DNA of 32,716 nt from an uncultured Muribaculum sp. (lineage in GTDB: Bacteria; Bacteroidota; Bacteroidia; Bacteroidales; Muribaculaceae), in NCBI GenBank assembly GCA_910589555.1, contig CAJUTE010000029.1, positions 1 through 32,716 of the forward strand, given 5' to 3'. A program made the position numbers and the translations under genes. This document shows, piece by piece, positions 24,426 through 30,767 of the stretch (the stretch's first letter is position 1; every line of letters begins with the position of its first letter). The notes beneath the pieces were generated by a model, which saw nothing but the letters and a program-made list of their open reading frames with translations, ran no database searches and was not told the origin of the DNA.

Positions 24426-25244
24426 TCAGTTGAATTTTTTTCGATGGAATGTGAAGCCTCGTCCCAGATATTTTTCTCTCACGGTGGGATTCTCGGCAAG
24501 TTCTTCCGAAGTGCCTTGGAACAGGATCTTTCCTTCGAAAAGCAGATATGCGCGGTCGGTGATAGAGAGTGTTTCCGGGGCGTTGTGGTCGGTGATGAGG
24601 ATGCCGATGTTCTTTTCTTTAAGACGGTACACCACCTCCTGTATATCCTCCACGGCTATAGGGTCGACTCCGGCAAACGGTTCGTCGAGCATGATGAATT
24701 TCGGGTTGATGGCGAGGCATCGTGCGATTTCGGTGCGTCGGCGTTCACCTCCCGACAGTCGGTCGCCGAGGTTTTTCCTCACTTTATGGAGGTTGAACTC
24801 GGAAATGAGGCTTTCGAGCTTTTCTTTTTGATATTCCTTGGACGTGTTGGTCATCTCAAGAACGGCACGGATATTGTCTTCCACACTCAGTTTTCTGAAC
24901 ACTGACGCTTCCTGCGCAAGGTAGCCGATACCATTTTGGGCACGTTTGTATACGGGATATTTCGTGATGTTGAGGTCGTTGAGGAATATTTCCCCCTCGT
25001 TGGGCGTGATAAGTCCCACGGTCATGTAGAAAGTGGTGGTCTTTCCGGCTCCGTTAGGTCCTAACAATCCTACTATCTCGCCTTGCTTCACATTGATTGA
25101 CACATGGTTGACGACTGTTCGCTTGCCATATTTTTTTACAAGGTTTTCAGTACGCAGCACCATGCTTTCATCCATGTGTGCCTCATTTTCCGCGGTCATT
25201 GCCGCAGATGGTTCCGGAGTCAAGTTATCTTCGGTATATTCCAT
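24426..25244 (-). CDS. lptB: LPS export ABC transporter ATPase LptB
   Basis: LptB powers extraction of LPS from the inner membrane with LptFG. The ATPase has Walker A GPNGAGKT (62-69), signature LSGGE, Walker B FIMLDEP and the switch histidine in TDHNAPET. KRAQNGIGYLAQEASVFRKLSVEDN is the typical LptB Q-loop region. The reading frame opens at 25244, one base after the udk stop, and gives 272 residues, about 28 more than most LptB proteins at the N-terminus (acidic, unstructured). Later ATGs (residues 16, 24, 28) would remove the extension; the tight spacing favours the long form. CPBP follows after two bases. Confidence 0.95.
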   Translation of the reverse strand: MEYTEDNLTPEPSAAMTAENEAHMDESMVLRTENLVKKYGKRTVVNHVSINVKQGEIVGLLGPNGAGKTTTFYMTVGLITPNEGEIFLNDLNITKYPVYKRAQNGIGYLAQEASVFRKLSVEDNIRAVLEMTNTSKEYQKEKLESLISEFNLHKVRKNLGDRLSGGERRRTEIARCLAINPKFIMLDEPFAGVDPIAVEDIQEVVYRLKEKNIGILITDHNAPETLSITDRAYLLFEGKILFQGTSEELAENPTVREKYLGRGFTFHRKKFN

Positions 25245-25245
25245 T

Positions 25246-25869
25246 TTATAATTGTTTCGCTTTTCTCAGACGTGCTTCTATGTAGTCGGTCAACAGGTTT
25301 ATTGCCACTATATTGTTGCCTCCTTGGGGCACAATAAGGTCGGCAAACCGTTTGGATGGCTCGATATATTGCTGGTGCATCGGTTTCAGGATGCCTTCAT
25401 ATCGGTCGATCACCATCTGTGCGGTTCTGCCGCGTTCGATGATGTCACGTGAAATCACGCGTATCAGTCGGTCGTCGGCATCGGCATCGACAAATACCTT
25501 CACATCCATGATATTGCGCATCTCAGGCTGCGTCAGCACGAGAATACCCTCGACAATCACCACATCACGCGGCTCCACGAGCACTGTCTCTTTCTGACGT
25601 GTGCAGGTGAGATAGCTGTAGGTGGGCATCTGTATGCTACGCCCCTCTTTCAGATCTTCAAGATGCTTGCGCAGCAGCGACCATTCGATGGCGGCAGGTT
25701 CATCGAAATTTATGTTGCACCGCTCTTCCACCGGAACGTGGCTCGAGTCTTTGTAATAGGAATCCTGCGGCAGAACAGCCACCTCTCCGGCGGGCAGACT
25801 GTTGATAATCTTGTTTACAACAGTTGTTTTCCCTGATCCCGTACCTCCGGCAATACCGATAATTAGCAT
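25246..25869 (-). CDS. udk: Uridine kinase
   Basis: Uridine kinase phosphorylates uridine and cytidine to UMP and CMP in pyrimidine salvage. The 207-residue protein begins MLIIGIAGGTGSGKTT with the P-loop at 8-16, followed by VLPQDSYYKD, INFDEPAAIEW, VVIVEGILVL and RxIRRD-like RLIRVISRDIIERG. I start at ATG 25869. A GTG at 25914 in frame would put the codon within the promoter -7 box. It heads the udk-lptB-CPBP run and is divergent from mlaE. Confidence 0.95.
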   Translation of the reverse strand: MLIIGIAGGTGSGKTTVVNKIINSLPAGEVAVLPQDSYYKDSSHVPVEERCNINFDEPAAIEWSLLRKHLEDLKEGRSIQMPTYSYLTCTRQKETVLVEPRDVVIVEGILVLTQPEMRNIMDVKVFVDADADDRLIRVISRDIIERGRTAQMVIDRYEGILKPMHQQYIEPSKRFADLIVPQGGNNIVAINLLTDYIEARLRKAKQL

Positions 25870-25913
25870 ATAGCAGTCAATGTTTATTTCGCTTAAGAGT
25901 AACTTATAACTCA

Positions 25914-25944
25914 CAAAGTAAGTAAAAAAAGATTTTACTACAAA
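25914..25944 (-). promoter_or_regulatory. Promoter of udk-lptB-CPBP
   Basis: On the minus strand TTTG (25941-25944) and TTACTTTG (25914-25921, one mismatch to TAnnTTTG) are 19 bases apart. It overlaps the promoter region of the divergent mlaE gene. Confidence 0.65.
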
Positions 25945-25954
25945 GAAAAATCCT

Positions 25955-25962
25955 TAACTTTG
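25955..25962 (+). promoter_or_regulatory. -7 box of mlaEF
   Basis: TAACTTTG (25955-25962) matches the consensus; the -33 region holds only a TTTT run near 25933-25936. The box covers a TTG codon at 25960 that would otherwise be an in-frame start, so the ATG at 25981 is the start. Confidence 0.55.
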
Positions 25963-25980
25963 CGTCATAAAGAAGACTAT

Positions 25981-26730
25981 ATGATTATACAATCGTCACT
26001 CACTACTTTCGGGCGCTATTGCCTGTTTATGAAACGTGTGTTCTCCATGCCATTGAAATGGGGAGTGTTCGGACGGAAATTTTTGATGGAAATAGGAAAG
26101 CTCGGCATTGATTCAATCCCGCTGACGATTGTGATATCAGTGTTTATCGGTGCGGTGATATGCATCCAGATGCAGCTTAACATGACATCACCGATGATGC
26201 CTGCTTATTCTACCGGACTTGCTACCCGCGACATCCTGCTGCTTGAATTCAGCTCGGCGGTGCTGTGTCTGATACTGTCTGGAAAAGTAGGTTCAAACAT
26301 CGCGTCGGAGATCGGCACCATGCGTGTCACCGAGCAGATTGACGCGCTTGAGATAATGGGCATAAACTCGGCTCAGTTTCTGGTGTTGCCCAAGATTCTC
26401 GCCTTCATGTTCTTCATTCCGGTGCTTGTGGTGTTTTCAATCGCTACCGGGCTTTTGGGCGGATGGTTCATTGCCGCTTTCACCGACATGATTCCGGTGT
26501 CGAGATATATCTACGGCATCCAGACCATGTTTGTCGAGTGGTATGTGTGGTACACCATAATCAAGGCATTGGTGTTTTCGGTCATTATCACTTCCGTAGC
26601 CTCTTTCTTCGGCTATTATGTGAAAGGCGGCGCGCTTGAAGTGGGTAAGGCTTCCACCGACGCTGTGGTGGCGAGCTCTATCCTGATACTGTTATTTGAC
26701 GTAATCCTCACCAAACTGTTGATGCAATGA
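25981..26730 (+). CDS. mlaE: MlaE family phospholipid ABC transporter permease
   Basis: MlaE is the membrane subunit of the Mla complex, which moves phospholipids between inner and outer membranes. The 249-residue protein has the family blocks FIGAVICIQMQLNM, SSAVLCLILSGKVGSNIASEIGTMRVTEQIDALEIMG and about five helices. The start at 25981 is chosen because the upstream TTG lies in the -7 promoter box. It overlaps mlaF by four bases (ATGA). No MlaD or MlaB/C gene follows, so the rest of the complex must be elsewhere. Confidence 0.93.
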   Translation: MIIQSSLTTFGRYCLFMKRVFSMPLKWGVFGRKFLMEIGKLGIDSIPLTIVISVFIGAVICIQMQLNMTSPMMPAYSTGLATRDILLLEFSSAVLCLILSGKVGSNIASEIGTMRVTEQIDALEIMGINSAQFLVLPKILAFMFFIPVLVVFSIATGLLGGWFIAAFTDMIPVSRYIYGIQTMFVEWYVWYTIIKALVFSVIITSVASFFGYYVKGGALEVGKASTDAVVASSILILLFDVILTKLLMQ

Positions 26731-27497
26731 TTGAGGTTAAAGATATTGAGAAATCCTTTGACGGAGTAAAGGTGCTCAAAGGGGTGAGCGCGGTGTTTGA
26801 AACAGGTAAAACCAATCTGATAATAGGTCAGAGCGGTTCAGGAAAAACCGTGTTGATGAAGTCGCTTGTGGGGCTTGTGCATCCTGAAAAGGGCGAGATT
26901 CTCTACGATGGCAGAAACTTGATGGAGATGGACCGCAATCAGGTTCAGGAGCTTCGCACCGAGATAGGAATGCTTTTTCAGGGGTCGGCGTTGTTCGACT
27001 CCGAAACGGTGCTCGGCAATGTGGAGTTTCCGTTGATGATGTACACCAACATGAGTGTTGCTGAGCGTCGCGAACGCGCTCAGTTCTGTCTTGAACGAGT
27101 GGGATTGAAGGGGGCTGATGAAAAATATCCCAGCGAGATATCGGGAGGTATGCAGAAACGTGTGGCTATCGCACGTGCAATAGCACTCAACCCTAAATAT
27201 CTGTTTTGCGATGAGCCCAATTCGGGTCTTGACCCAAAGACATCGATTCTTATAGATGAGCTTCTGAGCGATATCACTCACGAGTATAAGATGACAACGG
27301 TCATCAACACTCATGATATGAACTCGGTGCTTGGAATCGGTGAAAATATCGTCTTTATCAACAAGGGCTACCGTGAATGGGTGGGAAACAAGGAGTTGAT
27401 TTACGAGACGACCAATGAGGCGTTGTCCAATTTCGTATTTGCCACCGACCTCTTCCAGAAAGTGAAAGAATATGTGCTGCACAACGGGCATCGTTGA
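26727..27497 (+). CDS. mlaF: MlaF family phospholipid ABC transporter ATPase
   Basis: The 256-residue ATPase pairs with MlaE. Walker A is IGQSGSGKT (about 33-41), the signature is ISGGMQKRVAIARAI, a form typical of MlaF, and Walker B is YLFCDEPNSGLDP; HDM follows as the switch region (NTHDMNSV). The ATG overlaps the mlaE stop. The C-terminal stretch after about residue 230 is short. Transcription ends near the palindrome at 27516-27551. Confidence 0.94.
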   Translation: MIEVKDIEKSFDGVKVLKGVSAVFETGKTNLIIGQSGSGKTVLMKSLVGLVHPEKGEILYDGRNLMEMDRNQVQELRTEIGMLFQGSALFDSETVLGNVEFPLMMYTNMSVAERRERAQFCLERVGLKGADEKYPSEISGGMQKRVAIARAIALNPKYLFCDEPNSGLDPKTSILIDELLSDITHEYKMTTVINTHDMNSVLGIGENIVFINKGYREWVGNKELIYETTNEALSNFVFATDLFQKVKEYVLHNGHR

Positions 27498-27515
27498 TTT
27501 TTCATGGTCAAATAA

Positions 27516-27551
27516 AAGATAGATGGGACGCAATTGCGTCCCATCTATCTT
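27516..27551 (-). terminator. Terminator formed by a perfect 36-base palindrome
   Basis: Both halves (27516-27533 and 27534-27551) are exact reverse complements, giving a 16-bp stem with an AATT loop. On the minus strand it is followed by TTTTATTT, so it ends the CNNM-type gene; on the plus strand no T-run follows, though it may still slow mlaF transcripts. Confidence 0.8.
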
Positions 27552-27559
27552 GATGTATC

Positions 27560-28585
27560 TTATTCAGATGAAGGAGTGAATTTTTCGCGAGCGAGCACTT
27601 GCAGATCCTCGGTGGTGTCGCATTCATCCACGATCTCAACTCCGAGCATGGTCTCAATGACATCCTCCATAGTGACGATGCCGCGCATACATCCATATTC
27701 ATCGGTTATGACCGAGATGTGCTCCTTGTGTTCAAGCATCTTTTGCCATATATCCGACACCTTGTCAGTCTCTTTGAAGTATAGTATCGGACGCAGTATC
27801 TCGTTCACGATAGAGGAGAACTGGTCTTGTGAAAGTTTTTCAAGCACGGTCATTCTTCTTACATATCCAATTATGAACTCTCGTTGATCGTCGTAAACGG
27901 GTATGCGTGAATACGGCATGAGGCTCTTGTCGTCGTAGAATTCTTTGAGAGTCATGTCCTTCGGGACCGATGACACTACCACAAACGGGGTCATGATCTC
28001 CTTGGCGCTTACGTTGACAAGTTTAAGGAAATTTTGGATGGTTTTATTTTCCGATATGTTGAATACTCCCTCGTTGGCTCCCACATTGACCATGGCGGCG
28101 ACCTCTTCGCGGCTCACGGTCAGAGGCTGTATTTTGGGAGAGAAGCACTTTGTGAGCAGTTCCGAGAGCCACACCAGCGGATAGGTGATCACAATAAGCA
28201 CTTTTATGGTTTTTGCTGATGGCATTGCCAGCACTCTCCAGTAGGAAGCGCCGATTGTCTTGGGGATTATTTCAGAAAGGACGAGAATAAGGAGTGTAAG
28301 TATCGCCGAGATTATGCCGAAATAGGCTTCGCCAAACACCTTGACGGATTCCGAGCCCACACCGGCGGCGCCGATTGTGTGAGCCACTGTGTTTAGTGTA
28401 AGGATAGCCGCTACGGGGCGGTCTACGTTGGTTTTGTATTTCATCAACAAAGGGGCGGTTTTATTCCCTTTTTCCTCCATCATTGATATGAAGGACACCG
28501 GAGTGGATAGAAGCACGGCTTCAAGAACCGAGCACATAAAGGAGACTGCAAGCGCTCCGAATAGATATAATAATATTATTGTCAT
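27560..28585 (-). CDS. CNNM/CorC-type membrane protein (DUF21 and CBS domains)
   Basis: A 341-residue inner membrane protein. The N-terminal DUF21 region has about four helices (to about 165; LVLSEIIPKTIGASYW is the family signature) and a pair of CBS domains follows (about 190-320; IMTPFVVVSSVP, SRIPVYDDQREFIIGYV, ISVITDEYGCMRGIVTMEDVIETMLG). CNNM and CorB/CorC proteins are linked to magnesium and cobalt export. No C-terminal CorC/HlyC transporter-associated domain is seen. It is monocistronic, ending at the 36-base palindrome. The old name hemolysin-related is misleading. Confidence 0.92.
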   Translation of the reverse strand: MTIILLYLFGALAVSFMCSVLEAVLLSTPVSFISMMEEKGNKTAPLLMKYKTNVDRPVAAILTLNTVAHTIGAAGVGSESVKVFGEAYFGIISAILTLLILVLSEIIPKTIGASYWRVLAMPSAKTIKVLIVITYPLVWLSELLTKCFSPKIQPLTVSREEVAAMVNVGANEGVFNISENKTIQNFLKLVNVSAKEIMTPFVVVSSVPKDMTLKEFYDDKSLMPYSRIPVYDDQREFIIGYVRRMTVLEKLSQDQFSSIVNEILRPILYFKETDKVSDIWQKMLEHKEHISVITDEYGCMRGIVTMEDVIETMLGVEIVDECDTTEDLQVLAREKFTPSSE

Positions 28586-28690
28586 AAGTTAGAATATAGG
28601 TGAAAACTGCCGACTGTGGCGATGCGAGTATATTTCGCTTTCGTCCTGCCGGTTGATTGAAGGGGAGAGAGATGAATGGTGTGGACTATA
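28586..28690. other. Gap with no recognised feature
   Basis: A TATATTCT-like sequence near 28590-28600 on the minus strand might serve the CNNM gene. I see nothing else in it. Confidence 0.3.
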
Positions 28691-28972
28691 CTATTCTATG
28701 ATTGTGAGGAATTTAATCCATAGATGGGATGTGGAAGTGCCGGGAAGTAGATTACCGCAAGGTTGCATCCGGTTTATGATGCGCAGCGCCGCAGAGTGGG
28801 TTTTGTCTTTGCTCTCCGTGATTTTGATGCTGACAGTCTCTTGCGTGGAGGTTTCGACGCATTCTATCTCAGCTTCCTGTTCAAATTCAGATATTTCGGA
28901 ACAGTCACCATGTATAGGGACAAGAAGCAACGCGGCTAATAAGCATAATATGAATTCAATGTATCGAGCCAT
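28691..28972 (-). CDS. Small secreted protein, unknown
   Basis: Not recognised. The 93-residue frame starts with a good signal peptide (MARYIEFILCLLAALLLVPIHG, first 22 residues; the first basic residue is Arg3) and continues with an acidic stretch and a more hydrophobic C-terminus with one cysteine at position 72. The ATG is five bases after a TATATTCG box (28978-28985), near-consensus, which supports a start at or beside the ATG. A competing plus-strand frame (28653-29042) has no such signals. The next gene leftward is the CNNM protein, 105 bases away in the same direction. Confidence 0.5.
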   Translation of the reverse strand: MARYIEFILCLLAALLLVPIHGDCSEISEFEQEAEIECVETSTQETVSIKITESKDKTHSAALRIINRMQPCGNLLPGTSTSHLWIKFLTIIE

Positions 28973-29123
28973 TTTTGCGAATATAGTTAAAATTCATATA
29001 AAAAACAGTGGGTCTTCTACATTATCCAACAAATTATTATAGCCTATTGTTTCCCTTTCTCTTAAGTGGTTCACGGGCAAAATGTTGAAGCAGGAGGTAC
29101 ATTGAATAGTTAAAAGAGAGAAA

Positions 29124-29158
29124 TTTGTTCTGCGAATCAGAATTATTTACTAATTTTG
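29124..29158 (+). promoter_or_regulatory. Promoter of metK
   Basis: TAATTTTG at 29151-29158 matches the -7 consensus; a TTTG at 29124-29127 is 23 bases upstream, longer than the usual 19-21. The transcript would start near 29163 and carry a leader of about 160 bases with the riboswitch. The remaining 28973-29123 stretch has nothing I recognise. Confidence 0.5.
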
Positions 29159-29168
29159 CATCCTGAAT

Positions 29169-29233
29169 CGGATATTGCATCCGGGTGGAGAAATTTGGCT
29201 GCTTGCAACCACTGAAAAAAATGCTAAAACCGC
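29169..29233 (+). ncRNA. SAM-II/SAM-V-like riboswitch in the metK leader
   Basis: A small hairpin CGGAT/ATCCG (29169-29173/29179-29183) is followed by a pseudoknot of SAM-II type. P1 is GTGG (29185-29188) with CCAC (29209-29212). The long loop holds AATTTGG, then GCTTGCAA. Downstream of P1 come an A-rich stretch and ATGCTAAAACC: GCA (29205-29207) can pair with TGC (29222-29224), and GG (29197-29198) with CC (29230-29231). TTGCAA and GCTAAAA are the most conserved parts of the SAM-II family, and metK, encoding SAM synthetase, is a classic target. SAM binding has not been tested, and I cannot decide between SAM-II and the related SAM-V. Confidence 0.75.
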
Positions 29234-29256
29234 GTTTGGTTTTCCTGTTTTTTTCG

Positions 29257-29299
29257 CTCCGTCCGTGATAGAATTGCGGTTCGGAGATTTTTATTTTAG
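29257..29299 (+). terminator. Conditional terminator-like hairpin in the metK leader
   Basis: CTCCG (29257-29261) pairs with CGGAG (29282-29286), with an inner CCG/CGG pairing, followed by ATTTTTATTTT. It lies between the riboswitch and the metK ATG at 29323, and so could be the expression platform. Confidence 0.55.
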
Positions 29300-29322
29300 G
29301 ACAATTAAAAAACACAGGGTTT

Positions 29323-30606
29323 ATGAAAAATTATCTTTTTACATCCGAGTCGGTTTCTGAAGGGCATCCCGATAAAGTCGCTGACCAGATTTCTGATGCC
29401 GTTCTTGATGAATTTCTTGCCTATGACCCATCATCGAAAGTGGCTTGCGAAACTCTTGTGACCACAGGTCAGGTGGTGATTGCCGGAGAGGTTAAGAGTA
29501 ACGCTTACGTTGACCTTATGGAGGTGACCCGTGGCGTGATAAATAGGATCGGTTATAACCGCAGCGAGCTGATGTTTGACGGAAACGCCTGTGGCGTGTT
29601 TTCCGCTCTGCATGAACAGAGTGCCGACATAAACCGTGGCGTGGAACGCGAAAATGCCGAGGAGCAGGGCGCCGGCGACCAGGGTATGATGTTTGGATAT
29701 GCTTGCGATGAAACTCCCAATTATATGCCGCTTGCGATTGACCTCAGCCATCTTTTGCTGAGAGAGCTTTCTGAGGTGCGTCGTGAAGGCAAGGTGATGA
29801 CCTACTTGCGTCCTGACGCCAAGAGCCAGGTGACAATTGAATATACTCCGCAAGGTGAGCCTGTGCGTGTGCACACCATCGTTATTTCCACTCAGCATGA
29901 CGACTTTATTTCGCCTGAGGAAGCCGGTTCGGTGGAAGAGGCTGACCGCAGAATGCTTGCCAAGATTAAGCAGGATGTGGAGGAGATTTTGCTCCCGAGA
30001 GTAAAGGCGAAGCTGTCTGATGGAGTAAAGGCTATGTTTGACGAAAATCTTATACTTCATGTCAACCCCACCGGCAAGTTTGTGATCGGAGGACCTCACG
30101 GCGACACCGGTCTCACAGGACGTAAGATTGTGGTGGACACTTACGGAGGTAAGGGCGCTCACGGCGGTGGCGCGTTCTCAGGCAAGGATCCGTCGAAAGT
30201 TGACCGCTCGGCGGCATACGCGGCTCGTCACATAGCCAAGAATCTTGTGGCTGCCGGAGTGGCTCGTGAGGCTCTTGTGCAGGTGGCTTACGCTATCGGT
30301 GTGGCTGAGCCTGTGAGCCTGTATGTGAACACTCGCGGCACCGCGAAGGTCAACATGAGCGACGGTGAGATTTCTGAGCGCGTGAAAAAGCTGTTTGACA
30401 TGCGTCCCTACGCTATCGAGAAGCGATTGAAGCTGCGTGCCCCCATCTATCAGGAGACCGCCGCCTACGGTCATGTGGGACGTGAGCCGATGACTGTGAC
30501 AAAAGTGTTCAATTCCAAGTATGAGGGCAAGAAAGAGATTGAAGTCGAGCTTTTCACTTGGGAAAAACTCGATATGGTCGACGCGATAAAGAAGGAATTC
30601 GCATAA
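29323..30606 (+). CDS. metK: S-adenosylmethionine synthetase
   Basis: MetK makes SAM from methionine and ATP in the cytosol as a tetramer. The 427-residue protein has the family start SESVSEGHPDKVADQISDAVLD, the ATP motif GAGDQG (near 115), and GGGAFSGKDPSKVDRSAAY (near 285). The length fits Bacteroidetes MetK proteins, which are longer than the 384-residue E. coli enzyme. Expression is probably controlled by the upstream SAM riboswitch, a feedback loop on its own product. Transcription ends at the hairpin at 30673-30700. Confidence 0.97.
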   Translation: MKNYLFTSESVSEGHPDKVADQISDAVLDEFLAYDPSSKVACETLVTTGQVVIAGEVKSNAYVDLMEVTRGVINRIGYNRSELMFDGNACGVFSALHEQSADINRGVERENAEEQGAGDQGMMFGYACDETPNYMPLAIDLSHLLLRELSEVRREGKVMTYLRPDAKSQVTIEYTPQGEPVRVHTIVISTQHDDFISPEEAGSVEEADRRMLAKIKQDVEEILLPRVKAKLSDGVKAMFDENLILHVNPTGKFVIGGPHGDTGLTGRKIVVDTYGGKGAHGGGAFSGKDPSKVDRSAAYAARHIAKNLVAAGVAREALVQVAYAIGVAEPVSLYVNTRGTAKVNMSDGEISERVKKLFDMRPYAIEKRLKLRAPIYQETAAYGHVGREPMTVTKVFNSKYEGKKEIEVELFTWEKLDMVDAIKKEFA

Positions 30607-30618
30607 ATCGCGTGATTA

Positions 30619-30664
30619 AGAAAAAAAGGGGGGATGATGTGTCAATGGCATATCATCCCCCCTT
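30619..30664 (-). terminator. Terminator of the ABC-F gene
   Basis: A 13-bp stem AAGGGGGGATGAT (30626-30638) with ATCATCCCCCCTT (30652-30664) is followed on the minus strand by seven T. On the plus strand it has only a poor T-run. Confidence 0.8.
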
Positions 30665-30672
30665 CTTGTAGT

Positions 30673-30700
30673 GTCGCCACCTGTGGCGACTATTTTTTTT
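30673..30700 (+). terminator. Terminator of metK
   Basis: A perfect 8-bp stem GTCGCCAC/GTGGCGAC (30673-30680/30683-30690) with a two-base loop is followed by TATTTTTTTT. A related palindrome, AGGTC...GACCT with CGCCACAGGTG inside, sits at 30731-30750; the shared core TCGCCAC suggests a repeated intergenic element that has been used as a terminator. Confidence 0.8.
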
Positions 30701-30767
30701 GACTTCACCCCAAGTGACTGTCGTGTTGATAGGTCGCCACAGGTGGACCTACTGTGTATTCGCGTTG

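Noticed and set aside
25912..25914. GTG start for udk
   Set aside because: It overlaps the -7 promoter box, so it would not be in the transcript; the P-loop protein begins properly at 25869.
28653..29042. Plus-strand frame of 129 residues upstream of metK
   Set aside because: It is antisense to the better-supported small secreted protein, begins in a gap without promoter or ribosome site, and lacks a domain.
28586..29322. Cobalamin or TPP riboswitch in the metK leader or left edge
   Set aside because: No B12-box or TPP core (CTGAGA, ACCTGATCTGG) is present; the metK leader fits SAM-II instead.
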